Assembly (NCBI RefSeq): GCF_015693305.1
Contig: NZ_CP065138.1
Span: 1,550,001 to 1,614,000, forward strand
DNA from: Sphingobium sp. Cam5-1
Lineage (GTDB): Bacteria > Pseudomonadota > Alphaproteobacteria > Sphingomonadales > Sphingomonadaceae
Direction of reading: 5' to 3'
Length of the DNA stretch: 64,000 nt
Position numbers and translations under genes: made by a program. Under the pieces are notes generated by a model. It was not told the origin of the DNA, ran no database searches, and saw only the letters and a program-made list of their open reading frames with translations. Below, in pieces: positions 29,808 through 39,224 of the stretch (within the stretch, counting starts at the first letter, position 1; each line of letters starts with the position of its first letter).

Positions 29808-30248
29808 GTGTCGTATCAACAGGCAGAACTGGTCAATCAGGCCGATCTGGCAAAGTCCCGGTCGGAACTGGGCAGCGCATTTCTCCGGATTCTGAGCTAT
29901 TTTCGCGAGGATGGCGACAAGGCCATAAGCGCGATCGAGCAGGCGATCCGCGAACGCGACGCCATCGCGCTTGTGACGCCCGCTCACACATTGAAGGGCG
30001 AATCGGCTCAATTTGGCGCCCATCGCTTGAGCAGCATGGCCGAACGGATCGAGATGGTCGCACGCCGCTGCGTCGAAACACGCGAGGGTCCTGACGAATT
30101 GATCGAGGTTGTCGTCAGCTTGCGCCCCTGCTTTACCGAAACAATGTCCCTCCTCGATCGCGACTCCAACCCGTTGGTCGCGCGTCGCCCCGCCACATTC
30201 GGCCGCCGATCCGAACCACCGTCGCAGGGGTTCGGACGCGTAGGCTGA
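29808..30248 (+). CDS. Histidine phosphotransfer (HPt) domain protein
   Basis: This 146-residue protein is predicted to be mainly helical, with the HPt motif TPAHTLKGESAQFGAHRLSSMAERIE; His60 is the likely phosphorylated residue. HPt proteins relay phosphate between hybrid histidine kinases and response regulators. No kinase or regulator is adjacent, so its partners are unknown. The start is GTG 29808 with AGGGAG upstream. A perfect hairpin begins 28 bases after the stop. Confidence 0.85.
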   Translation: MSYQQAELVNQADLAKSRSELGSAFLRILSYFREDGDKAISAIEQAIRERDAIALVTPAHTLKGESAQFGAHRLSSMAERIEMVARRCVETREGPDELIEVVVSLRPCFTETMSLLDRDSNPLVARRPATFGRRSEPPSQGFGRVG

Positions 30249-30275
30249 TCTAAGACGATATCTAGGTATTGAAAT

Positions 30276-30316
30276 AAAACGGATCATCGCCCCATATCCG
30301 GGCGATGATCCGTTTT
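30276..30316. terminator. Perfect 17-bp hairpin overlapping the next start codon
   Basis: The arms 30276-30292/3 (AAAACGGATCATCGCCC) and 30300-30316 (its exact complement) flank a 6-base loop; A4 precedes and T5 follows, so it reads as an intrinsic terminator on either strand. The right arm contains the ATG (30305) and first codons of the luciferase-like gene. Confidence 0.85.
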
Positions 30317-31294
30317 TCCGTTCTGGACCTTGTCCCTGTCATCGAAGGAAGCAACGTAAGCGAGGCCCTCGTCAACGCCGCCGCCTTCGCCGTTCATGCC
30401 GAACAACTCGGCTTCCATCGCTATTGGGTTGCCGAACATCACGGCATGCCGGGCATCGCATCGGCCGCAACTTCGGTAGTGCTGGCGCATATCGGACATG
30501 CGACATCAACCATTCGCATAGGGTCCGGCGGCATCATGCTCCCCAATCATGCCCCTCTGCTGATAGCCGAACAGTTCGGTACGCTCGCAGCACTTTTCCC
30601 CGGACGAGTAGACCTTGGGCTTGGCCGCGCGCCTGGATCGGACCAGCGAGTGGCTCAGGCCATGCGCCGTACGCTTTCAGGCGGGCCTGATGAGTTCCCG
30701 CGCGACGTGCTGGAACTGCAAGCCTATTTTGCAGGTGACACAAGGCTCGGCTTTCAGGCGACGCCCGGTGCGGGTGAAGATGTCCCGCTCTGGATCCTCG
30801 GGTCCAGCCTCTACGGCGCTCAACTCGCCGCCGCGTTGGGCCTGCCCTACGCCTTCGCTTCGCATTTCGCCCCTGGCGCGCTGGAGGACGCGATTGCGGT
30901 GTACCGTCGCGACTTCAAACCATCGGCCCAGCTTGATCGCCCCTATGTGATGGCAGGCTATAATATATTTGCGGCCGACAGCATGGAAGAAGCGAGACTG
31001 CTCGCCACCTCCATGCAACAGGCCTTCGTTCGTCTGCGCACGGGGCAGCCGGGCAAGTTGCAGCCACCCATTCCCGGCTATTTCGAAAGCCTGCCGCCCG
31101 GCGCGCAGGCGATGCTTTCGGACGTCCTGAGTGCCACGTCGATCGGTACACAGGATAAGGTCGAGGAGGATCTTGCCGCTTTCATCGAACGAACCGGCGT
31201 CGATGAATTGATCATCGGCGGGCAAATCCATGATTTCAGTGCCCGCAAGCGCAGCCTGGAAATCGCCATGGCCGCAGCCAAGGCGATTAGCTGA
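30305..31294 (+). CDS. Luciferase-like flavin-dependent oxidoreductase
   Basis: This is a 329-residue protein of the LLM superfamily (F420/FMN-dependent TIM barrel). The conserved start [19 protein letters not shown] and the active-site block [23 protein letters not shown], then [20 protein letters not shown] and [15 protein letters not shown], are typical of the LLM subgroup often annotated as luciferase or alkanal monooxygenase. The substrate is unknown. The start codon lies within a hairpin and no ribosome site is visible. The 3' end overlaps the convergent acyltransferase gene by 8 bases. Confidence 0.9.
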   Translation: MIRFSVLDLVPVIEGSNVSEALVNAAAFAVHAEQLGFHRYWVAEHHGMPGIASAATSVVLAHIGHATSTIRIGSGGIMLPNHAPLLIAEQFGTLAALFPGRVDLGLGRAPGSDQRVAQAMRRTLSGGPDEFPRDVLELQAYFAGDTRLGFQATPGAGEDVPLWILGSSLYGAQLAAALGLPYAFASHFAPGALEDAIAVYRRDFKPSAQLDRPYVMAGYNIFAADSMEEARLLATSMQQAFVRLRTGQPGKLQPPIPGYFESLPPGAQAMLSDVLSATSIGTQDKVEEDLAAFIERTGVDELIIGGQIHDFSARKRSLEIAMAAAKAIS

Positions 31295-32384
31295 GCGCCG
31301 AAGCTCCCTGCAACCGCCCGCCACTCAGCACCTTGGCCAGTCCCGGCCAAGCACGGCTAAGAAGCGATCCCAGCAGCAGGACCGCGATCAGGACCAGCAA
31401 CGGCTGAATCAGCAGATAAGCAGGATAGAAAGGCGAACCGAGCTTCCCGAACAACACGCCCAGCAAAGGCCCGCCCAGCCAGATCAGGATCAGATGCGAA
31501 CAGAATAGCAGAAAGGCGAAAGGTTCGATCCTCAACAGCATGCCCCGCACGGGGCTTCCCGCCAGCCCCCAGGACAGCCGCCAGAAGCAGGTGGCCGCCG
31601 CGATACGCACTGCAAGGTCAAGCAGGCCGACCCCTATGGCCGATCCCTGCGCCGCTTGCAGGGAAAAATGAAGCTGCACGGCCATCAGCAGCAGGAAAGG
31701 CATGGCCGCTGCGGCCCAACCCAGTGCGGCAACCCGCTCAGCCAGCCCGGTTCGCCGGGCCATCATGCCCACGACAAAGAAGAACAGGATCGCCGGGCGC
31801 ATCAGCACCGGCGGCCCCCAACCCGCAAGTTGCGCGACCGCTGCGACAGCGGCAATGCCAATCAGCGCGCGGTTGGGCAGGCGAAGCAGTAGCGGAGCAA
31901 CGACCATGCACAGGAACAAGTCGCGCAGGAACGGCATCTGTACGTTGATGTCCGGGTTCCGGCTGACGACGAACAGTTCCTGAAACAACCAGTCAAACGA
32001 GACCGGCACGGGCGCCGACAATCCCAGCGACCAGGCCGCGCCGGATACCAGCAGGATGCCAAGCCCATTCCACAGGATCATCGGCAACAGGATCGTCTGC
32101 GCCTTTTGCAGCACATGACGGAACCAGTTCTGTGCGCGGGACGATCCCGCCACCAGCCACCCCGAAATGACGCCCAGCAGAGGCACTGCGCTGCGCCCGA
32201 ATATTTCCATGAGCAGCCAGCGCAGATTTTCCTGCGGTGTGCCGCGCGCGATTTCCAGGTCATGACCGTTCAACCCGGTCCAGGCGTGCACATAGACCAC
32301 ACCCAATATGCAGATCACCCGAGCTATAGAAATCGCATCGGATCGGCGCGCCGCATCGGCCGTCATCAACTGGGTCAAATGCAT
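31287..32384 (-). CDS. Acyltransferase 3 (OafA/YrhL-type) membrane protein
   Basis: This 365-residue, roughly ten-helix inner-membrane protein has the family start [17 protein letters not shown], with the conserved His in the first helix, and [17 protein letters not shown]. Members add acetyl or other acyl groups to polysaccharides, lipids or small molecules outside the cytoplasmic membrane. No polysaccharide genes are nearby to suggest a substrate. Confidence 0.85.
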   Translation of the reverse strand: MHLTQLMTADAARRSDAISIARVICILGVVYVHAWTGLNGHDLEIARGTPQENLRWLLMEIFGRSAVPLLGVISGWLVAGSSRAQNWFRHVLQKAQTILLPMILWNGLGILLVSGAAWSLGLSAPVPVSFDWLFQELFVVSRNPDINVQMPFLRDLFLCMVVAPLLLRLPNRALIGIAAVAAVAQLAGWGPPVLMRPAILFFFVVGMMARRTGLAERVAALGWAAAAMPFLLLMAVQLHFSLQAAQGSAIGVGLLDLAVRIAAATCFWRLSWGLAGSPVRGMLLRIEPFAFLLFCSHLILIWLGGPLLGVLFGKLGSPFYPAYLLIQPLLVLIAVLLLGSLLSRAWPGLAKVLSGGRLQGASALS

Positions 32385-32605
32385 ATCCTGATCTTACGGC
32401 AGTCAGCGGCCGATACGCATGGCGAACGATTCGCGCCAGAGTAGACGCTCGAACACGCGGCGGGATGTGGCGATAGCGGGTTAACAGGGTCGCGCGATCG
32501 CAGGCGCAAAACGTCGGCGATAAGCCATTTCTTTACCTATGTACGGCTACACAGGCAGGCCGAATTCCGGCAGCGCGCGCCGGAAATCAGATTTAAGGGG
32601 GGTGT

Positions 32606-34258
32606 ATGAGCCACATGCCGGGAGCTGCCGAATTCACGCACGGCCAAACGAAGCCTGCCGCAGCCAACGCTATGGGCGCGGTTTTTCAGATAGCCGGTTC
32701 CAGTTCCAAGGTGCTGATCGACGCAGCCTCCATCGCGACGCTGGCTCACGATAGCGACCCCTGCACGGCCATGGCGGGGCAAGTGGGCAGCCAGGTAAAA
32801 ATGCGTGTAGGCAGTGCATGGCTCATCGCCAGCGTCCGCTCCATGATGATGGATCGGCAGGACAGCGGCTTAATCATCGCTGACGTAGATTTTCTGGGCG
32901 AAGGCGACGAAGAACCACTTACCGGCAGCATTCATCACTTCCGTCGCGGCGTCACCCGCTATCCTGCACCGGGCACGGAAATTTTCCCCGTATCCAGCGC
33001 CGACATGCAGCAAATCTACGCCGCCGATGACCGGCCCCATGTCCAGATCGGCACGGTCTACCCCACGACAGACACACGCGCCGCGCTCTATGTCGATTCG
33101 ATGCTGGGCAAACATTTCGCCCTGCTGGGTTCGACCGGTACGGGCAAATCGACCAGCGCCGCTCTCATTCTTCACCGCATTTGCGACCTGTCGCCCGAAG
33201 GCCATATCGTGATGGTCGATCCGCATGGCGAATATGGTGCCGCCTTTGCCCAGAATGGCGCGGTCTTCGACGTAGGCAACCTCGCGCTGCCCTATTGGCT
33301 GATGAATTTCGAAGAGCATTGCGAGGTATTCGTCACCTCCGATGGCTCAGATCGCACGGTCGATTGCGACATTCTGGCGAAATGCCTGCTCGCCGCACGG
33401 CAGAAGAACCGGCTGGCGGAAAGCATCGGCAGGCTGACCGTCGATTCGCCGATCCCCTACCTGCTATCGGATCTCACCAACATCCTGCAAAATGAGATGG
33501 GGAAACTCGACAAGGGCACGGGCGCCCTCCCCTATATGCGGCTCAAGACCAAGATCGATGAGATCAAGGCGGACCCGCGTTACAGCTTCATGTTCTCAGG
33601 CATGCTCGTCGCGGACACGATGCAGGAATTTCTGGCAAAGATCTTCCGCCTGCCATCGGGCGGAAAGCCAATTTCGATCATCGACGTGTCGGCCATGCCG
33701 TCGGACATCACCTCAGTGGTGGTATCGGTGCTGTCCCGCCTGGTGTTCGACTATGCCATCTGGGCGCGGGACGAGGCTCAGCGCCCGATCCTGCTCGTCT
33801 GTGAAGAGGCGCACCGCTATATTCCCAGCACGACCATCGGCACCGGCCAGGCCGTCCGCCGCATCCTGGAGCGCATCGCCAAGGAAGGCCGCAAATATGG
33901 AGTATCGCTCGGCCTCATCACGCAGCGGCCGTCAGACCTTGCCGAAGGCGTGCTGTCGCAATGCGGCACCATCATTTCCATGCGCCTCAACAATGATCGC
34001 GACCAGGCATTCGTGAAGGCCGCCATGCCCGAAGGCGCGCGCGGTTTCCTCGACTCCATTCCGGCGCTTCGCAATCGCGAAGCTATCATTTGCGGTGAAG
34101 GTGTCGCGGTGCCCATCCGCGTCGCGCTGGACAATCTGGAGGAGCACCGGCGGCCCGCGTCGGGCGATCCGAGCTTCACGGACCTTTGGCGTCAGTTCGG
34201 CGGAGAGGCGGACATTCTCGACCGCACCATCACCCGCTGGCGCAGCCAGGGACGATAA
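32606..34258 (+). CDS. HerA-like ATPase (DUF87), solitary
   Basis: This 550-residue protein has an N-terminal HAS-barrel-like region (about 25-130), then a HerA/FtsK-type ATPase domain: Walker A GSTGTGKST at 175-183, VDPHGEYG just after, and a Walker B region PILLVCEEAHRY near 393-404. The conserved stretch RRILERIAKEGRKYGVSLGLITQRPS and LSQCGTIISMRLNNDRDQ complete the DUF87 signature. HerA pumps DNA in end-resection with NurA in archaea, and pairs with nucleases in bacterial defence. Here the neighbours are an acyltransferase and a MATE exporter, with no nuclease. GGGGGG lies just before ATG. Confidence 0.88.
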   Translation: MSHMPGAAEFTHGQTKPAAANAMGAVFQIAGSSSKVLIDAASIATLAHDSDPCTAMAGQVGSQVKMRVGSAWLIASVRSMMMDRQDSGLIIADVDFLGEGDEEPLTGSIHHFRRGVTRYPAPGTEIFPVSSADMQQIYAADDRPHVQIGTVYPTTDTRAALYVDSMLGKHFALLGSTGTGKSTSAALILHRICDLSPEGHIVMVDPHGEYGAAFAQNGAVFDVGNLALPYWLMNFEEHCEVFVTSDGSDRTVDCDILAKCLLAARQKNRLAESIGRLTVDSPIPYLLSDLTNILQNEMGKLDKGTGALPYMRLKTKIDEIKADPRYSFMFSGMLVADTMQEFLAKIFRLPSGGKPISIIDVSAMPSDITSVVVSVLSRLVFDYAIWARDEAQRPILLVCEEAHRYIPSTTIGTGQAVRRILERIAKEGRKYGVSLGLITQRPSDLAEGVLSQCGTIISMRLNNDRDQAFVKAAMPEGARGFLDSIPALRNREAIICGEGVAVPIRVALDNLEEHRRPASGDPSFTDLWRQFGGEADILDRTITRWRSQGR

Positions 34259-34261
34259 CCG

Positions 34262-35713
34262 TCAGCCCGCAGGCGCGAACCGGCCTGCGGGTTCGCTCTC
34301 CGCGCTGATGCTTTCCCGGCACTCTTCCTCATGCACGGGGACGAGCAGCGTCGCCTTGCGCCAGCCGCCCTGCAGATAGGCCAGACCCGCAATCAGAAGG
34401 GCCGATCCCGAACTCACAGGGAAACTCAGCCACAAAGCATTGGCACCCAGATACGGATAGCTGAAGTGATAAAAGGCGAGGCGAACGCCGAACAACGTAA
34501 CGGTCAGGATCAAAAGCGGCCTGACCACGACGCCATTCGCCCGCATCACCCCGAACAGGATCATCGTTGCCCCGAACAGCATATAGCTCCACGTCGCAAG
34601 CAACTGCATTTTCCAGGCGGCATCGATCGCGGCCCTGTTGTCGCCAAGGAAGAGCGAGAGCAGCGGCGCGTGAAACAACAAGATCACGCCGATCATCGCG
34701 CCCGAAATGAGCAGCAGATAGCCCAACCCATAGGCAGTAATCCGGCCAATCCGGTCCCACCGGCCCGCACCGATATTTTGCGCCGCCATGGCGCTGACCG
34801 CCGCGCCCATGGCCATCGCAGGCATCTGCAAATAGGTCCAGATCTGCTGCGCCGCGCCATAAGCCGCCGTCACGATCAGCCCTTCGCGGTTAACCAGACC
34901 GATGATCATCAGGCCAACCGCCGACATGACGATCATCTGAAGGCCCATCGGCAACCCTTTTCCCAGCAGGATACGCAGTTGATTGGGAGCGGGGATCAGG
35001 TAGCGCAGCTCCTTCCTCCGCAAACGCAGCGGCAAGTCCTTGGCGTAGACGTAGAAGATCAGGCCGAGCAGGCTGGCGATGCCGGCCGCCGCCGTGGCCG
35101 CCGCTGATCCGCCGATGCCCATCGCCGGAATCGGCCCCAGCCCAAGGATGAATACCGGGTTCAGCACCAGATCGATCCCGACGCTGACGAACATGAAAAT
35201 CAACGGAGTGCGCGCGTCCCCTGCTCCCCGCAATCCCATCATCATCATGACGCTGATCAACGTTGCGGGCATCGCAATGAAAATCACGCGCAGATAGATC
35301 AGCGCCATGTCAAATGCTTCGGCAGGCGTTCCCAGAAGGTGCAACATTGCGGGCGATGCAGCCCATCCTGCCGCAGCGACAACGGTGCCCAATATGGTGC
35401 AAAAGCCTGTCGCTGACCCGAAGGACCGGCGGGCGGCATCCATATCGCCCCGTCCCGCCGCCTGGGCAATCACCACGGTCGATGCCATGCCAAATCCGAA
35501 CACGATGGAAAACATCAGGAACATGGTGATGTTCGCGTTGGCCGTGGCGGCAAGAGCCTGCGCCCCCAAAAAGCGGCCGACCCATATCGCGTTGATCGAT
35601 CCATTCAACGACTGAAGCACGTTGGACGCCAGCGTGGGCACGGCAAAGACCAGCAAGGACGACGCGATAGGCCCGTTTACCAGGTCCCTTGTTTCACGCT
35701 TCCCTGCCGCCAT
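34262..35713 (-). CDS. MATE-family multidrug/Na+ efflux protein
   Basis: This 483-residue polytopic protein has about twelve helices in two related halves (ASSLLVFAVPTLASNVLQSLNGSIN at the start; GLPMGLQMIVMSAVGLMIIGLVNREG in the middle). MATE proteins export cationic drugs in exchange for Na+ or H+. GGGGAGGG precedes the ATG. The C-terminal codons contain a 9-bp inverted repeat (CCCGCAGGC/GCCTGCGGG, 34266-34291), which could end transcripts of the convergent HerA gene 3 bases away. Confidence 0.9.
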   Translation of the reverse strand: MAAGKRETRDLVNGPIASSLLVFAVPTLASNVLQSLNGSINAIWVGRFLGAQALAATANANITMFLMFSIVFGFGMASTVVIAQAAGRGDMDAARRSFGSATGFCTILGTVVAAAGWAASPAMLHLLGTPAEAFDMALIYLRVIFIAMPATLISVMMMMGLRGAGDARTPLIFMFVSVGIDLVLNPVFILGLGPIPAMGIGGSAAATAAAGIASLLGLIFYVYAKDLPLRLRRKELRYLIPAPNQLRILLGKGLPMGLQMIVMSAVGLMIIGLVNREGLIVTAAYGAAQQIWTYLQMPAMAMGAAVSAMAAQNIGAGRWDRIGRITAYGLGYLLLISGAMIGVILLFHAPLLSLFLGDNRAAIDAAWKMQLLATWSYMLFGATMILFGVMRANGVVVRPLLILTVTLFGVRLAFYHFSYPYLGANALWLSFPVSSGSALLIAGLAYLQGGWRKATLLVPVHEEECRESISAESEPAGRFAPAG

Positions 35714-35748
35714 TCTTGCCCTCCCCTAAGCGCTTCATCATTAACCGA

Positions 35749-38622
35749 TCAGGCCAGACGATCCAGCGCTGCCGCCAACCTTTCCGCCTCCGCGGTTTTC
35801 TCGGCATGATCTTCACGCGCCTTGGCCACCGCCTCGGGCTTGGCCTTTTCCACGAAACTCGGATTGGAAAGACGCCCGGAAAGCGAAGCCCGTTCCTTTT
35901 CCGCACCAGCTAGCGCCTTTGCCAGCCTTGCCTTTTCCGCCGCGATGTCGATCACGCCCTCCAAGGGGAGGATGAAGGTCGCCTCATCGACAACGATCTG
36001 CGCCGCGCCACCAGCTACGCTATCGCCAAAGGACAGGCTCTCCACCCGTCCCAAGCGCGCCAGGGCCGCGCCCTGCCGATCGATTCGGCGCCGGGTTTCT
36101 TCCGATGCTTCGCTGACCACGACCTTCAGCTTGGCGCCCGGCGGCACGTTCAGTTCCGTCCGCGCCGTGCGCATCGCGCTGATCAAGCGGATCAGCCAGT
36201 CAATCTCTGCCTGCGCCTCGCTATCGACGGCATAGAGCGCCTGTGGCCATCGGGCGACGATCAATTCCGTCTCACGCGTGCCGGTCAAGTTCCACAGCTC
36301 TTCGGTGATGAAGGGCATGAAGGGGTGGAGCATGACGAGGATCTGGTCGAACGCCCAGCCCGCGACAGCCTTCGTCTCATCGTCCATCGAACCCTTGGTG
36401 AGTTCGATATACCAGTCGCAAAACTGGTCCCAGACGAAATGATAGATGGCGTTCGCCGCCGCATCGAAGCGCAGCTCGGCCATGGCCGTATCGATCGCCT
36501 GCACGGTCGCCACTGTCTCGGCAATGATCCAGCGGTTGACCGGCGCAGCGGCGGCAGGCGCCTCATGGCTGGTCGATGCGGTGACGCCGTTGGATTGCAG
36601 GAAGCGCGCCGCATTCCAAAGCTTGGTCGCGAAGTTGCGATAGCCCTCGACCCGCTTCTCATCCATCTTCACGTCGCGGCCCTGACTTTCCATGGCAGAC
36701 ATGAAGAAACGCAGCGCGTCCGCGCCGAACTTGTCGATCAGGCCCAGCGGATCGACGACATTGCCCTTGGACTTGGACATTTTCTGCCCGTCGGCCGCAC
36801 GTACCAACCCGTGGAGGTAGAGCTTGCGCCACGGCACATCGCCCATGAACTCCATCCCCTGCATCGCCATGCGCGCATCCCAAAAGAACAGGATGTCGAA
36901 GCCGGAAATCAGCAGATCATTAGGATAGTGGCGGGAGAGCGTCTCGCTCTGCTCCGGCCAGCCCAGCGTGCCGAAAGGCCACAGCGCCGAGGAAAACCAT
37001 GTGTCGAGCACATCAGATTCGCGCACCAGTATCGGCACAGGTCCTAGATCATTCTCGCGGAAGGCTTCTCGAAGTCGCCGCTGATCCTCAAATGAGTCTA
37101 CGATTTGAACATGTTCAGGCGTTAGCCCCTCGATGCGATAATAGTCGACAGCCTGCCGCCGAACTTCGTCTTCATCTTGCGCAACAAAAGTATGTTCCAA
37201 GCGATTGGGTTCTGCGCCCGTATGGCCGATATGGCCATAAACAATCTGACCCGAAGTTGTCTTTGCTGGGCCAAACCAAGCCGGAATACGATGCCCCCAC
37301 CAAAGCTGACGCGAGACGCACCAGGGCTGGATATTCTCCATCCAGTTGAAGAAGGTCTTTTCCCAAGTCTTGGGCACGATCTCGATCCGCCCGTCACGCA
37401 CGGCCTGCATCGGCGCGACCGCCAGCTTCCCGGCATCGACATACCATTGGTCGGTCAGCCAGGGTTCGATCACCACGCCCGAACGATCGCCAAAAGGCGT
37501 CTGGATGGTGCGGGGCTCGAAATCGGCTTCGACCTCCTCGCCCTCCTTGGTCTTCGTGACATGCGGCACCAGCATACCCAGCGCCTTCATCTCGGCGACG
37601 ACCAACTCGCGCGCGCCATCAATGCCATCGCGGCGGAAGCGGTGCAGCCCCAGAAAACGCTCCGGGATCAGCCCGTCCGCCGTCTGCACCACATTGGCAT
37701 CGGCATCGAACATGTTGAGCATCTCGGCCGCGCGGAAGCCGGCCCGCTTGCCCACCTCAAAGTCGTTGAAGTCGTGACCCGGCGTGATCTTGACCGCGCC
37801 CGACCCCAATTCGGGATCGGCATAATCATCGCCAACGATCTTGAACCGCCGCCCGGTGATCGGCTGGAGGATATCCTTGCCGATGACATCCTTATAGCGT
37901 GGATCGTCAGGATGCACCGCCACCGCCATATCGGCCAGCATCGTTTCGGGCCGCGTGGTCGCGACGACGATATGATCCGCGCCATTGGCCAGCTTCACGC
38001 CATCCGCCAGCGGATAGCGGAAATGCCAGAAGCCGCCCTTCACTTCCTGCGTCTCGACCTCAAGGTCCGAAATCGCCGAGCGGAAGCGCGGGTCCCAGTT
38101 CACCAGCCGCTTGTCGCGATAGAGCAGACCCCGCTTGTGCAACTCCACGAACACCTTGATGACAGCCTTCGAAAAGCCCTCATCCATGGTGAAGCGTTCA
38201 TTGGCCCAGTCCATCGAGCAACCAAGCCGCCGCAACTGGCGCGTAATCGCGCCGCCGCTTTCGGCCTTCCATTCCCAAACCTTTTCGATGAACTGCTCGC
38301 GCGTATAGTTGGTGCGCTTGTCCTGCCGCGCCTCCATCTGCCGCTCGACCACCATCTGCGTCGCGATGCCCGCATGGTCGGTGCCCACGACCCACAGCGC
38401 GTCCTTGCCGCGTAGTCGTTCGTAGCGGATGACGATGTCCTGCAACGTGTTATCAAGCGCATGGCCGATATGCAGGCTGCCGGTCACATTCGGCGGCGGA
38501 TTGACGATGGTGAAGGGTTCGGCGTCGGGGCGTTCCGGGCGGAACAAGCCCTTTTCTTCCCAATGGGCGTACCAGCGGGATTCGATTTCGGCGGGGTCGA
38601 AGGTCTTGGGCAGTTCGGTCAT
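35749..38622 (-). CDS. valS: Valyl-tRNA synthetase
   Basis: This 957-residue class I synthetase has HIGH at 51-54 ([13 protein letters not shown]), the editing (CP1) domain, [40 protein letters not shown] near residue 614 and a C-terminal coiled-coil arm ([20 protein letters not shown]). [10 protein letters not shown] is chosen as the start; an extension to 38655 is also open. Between [12 protein letters not shown] and DVLDTWFS there are about 84 residues, against about 29 in E. coli, and the DNA there has lower GC than the rest. Confidence 0.96.
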   Translation of the reverse strand: MTELPKTFDPAEIESRWYAHWEEKGLFRPERPDAEPFTIVNPPPNVTGSLHIGHALDNTLQDIVIRYERLRGKDALWVVGTDHAGIATQMVVERQMEARQDKRTNYTREQFIEKVWEWKAESGGAITRQLRRLGCSMDWANERFTMDEGFSKAVIKVFVELHKRGLLYRDKRLVNWDPRFRSAISDLEVETQEVKGGFWHFRYPLADGVKLANGADHIVVATTRPETMLADMAVAVHPDDPRYKDVIGKDILQPITGRRFKIVGDDYADPELGSGAVKITPGHDFNDFEVGKRAGFRAAEMLNMFDADANVVQTADGLIPERFLGLHRFRRDGIDGARELVVAEMKALGMLVPHVTKTKEGEEVEADFEPRTIQTPFGDRSGVVIEPWLTDQWYVDAGKLAVAPMQAVRDGRIEIVPKTWEKTFFNWMENIQPWCVSRQLWWGHRIPAWFGPAKTTSGQIVYGHIGHTGAEPNRLEHTFVAQDEDEVRRQAVDYYRIEGLTPEHVQIVDSFEDQRRLREAFRENDLGPVPILVRESDVLDTWFSSALWPFGTLGWPEQSETLSRHYPNDLLISGFDILFFWDARMAMQGMEFMGDVPWRKLYLHGLVRAADGQKMSKSKGNVVDPLGLIDKFGADALRFFMSAMESQGRDVKMDEKRVEGYRNFATKLWNAARFLQSNGVTASTSHEAPAAAAPVNRWIIAETVATVQAIDTAMAELRFDAAANAIYHFVWDQFCDWYIELTKGSMDDETKAVAGWAFDQILVMLHPFMPFITEELWNLTGTRETELIVARWPQALYAVDSEAQAEIDWLIRLISAMRTARTELNVPPGAKLKVVVSEASEETRRRIDRQGAALARLGRVESLSFGDSVAGGAAQIVVDEATFILPLEGVIDIAAEKARLAKALAGAEKERASLSGRLSNPSFVEKAKPEAVAKAREDHAEKTAEAERLAAALDRLA

Positions 38623-38729
38623 GGAAAGGCGCCTTAAAGCCCCTTCCCTGACCATTCCAGCGCTTTTACCGCCTTGCAGGGGTCAACCGAGCCAATGCGC
38701 CATAAGTCGGAACGCGGAGACCCGCCCGA

Positions 38730-39206
38730 TCAGCGGCCAGTGATGCGGGCAATTTCCTTTGCCACCATGTCTTCCACCAGCGCGGGAAGGCGGGCATCCA
38801 GCCATTCCTTCAGCATCGGCTTCAACATGGACCGCACCAGACCGTCCAGCGTGTTATCCTCGCCGTCCTTGGGCGTTACCAGCATGGAGGACAGCGCCGA
38901 AAGCGAATGTCGCGCGGCCACTTCGCTTTCCACCGAGAGGATTGAGCTTTCCTCAACCGGCGCTTCGACCTGCGTTGCACGGCCAGTCTTGTGGGCAGGC
39001 ATCAGCTCCTCCACTCCAACCTCGTCTGTCAGTTCCAGCACTTCCTCGACCGCAGGTTCGGCGGGTTCGGCAGCCTGCTTGGGTCCAGCATCGGCTTTGC
39101 CACGGCGCGACACCGCCTGCGCAGCCTCCTCGCCTTCCTCGGCAATGATGCGCTTGATGGACGAAAGAATGTCCTCCATCGAGGGTTCCTTGCTCATGTC
39201 GCCCAT
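38730..39206 (-). CDS. popZ: PopZ-like polar organizing protein (DUF2497)
   Basis: This 158-residue protein has the DUF2497/PopZ layout: an N-terminal helix EPSMEDILSSIKRIIAEEGE, an acidic Pro/Glu-rich middle (GPKQAAEPAEPAVEEVLELTDEVGVEE in part), and a C-terminal helical oligomerisation region (TLDGLVRSMLKPMLKEWLDARLPALVEDMVAKEIARI in parts). In Caulobacter PopZ forms a polar condensate that anchors the chromosome centromere. Its position between tolC and valS matches the alphaproteobacterial gene order for this family. AGGGG lies 6 bases before ATG 39206. Confidence 0.85.
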   Translation of the reverse strand: MGDMSKEPSMEDILSSIKRIIAEEGEEAAQAVSRRGKADAGPKQAAEPAEPAVEEVLELTDEVGVEELMPAHKTGRATQVEAPVEESSILSVESEVAARHSLSALSSMLVTPKDGEDNTLDGLVRSMLKPMLKEWLDARLPALVEDMVAKEIARITGR

Positions 39207-39224
39207 GAATAACCCCTGTTAACC

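Noticed and set aside
31287..34258. Defence island around the HerA-like ATPase
   Set aside because: No nuclease, restriction enzyme, toxin or other effector flanks it; the neighbours are membrane transport and acylation genes.
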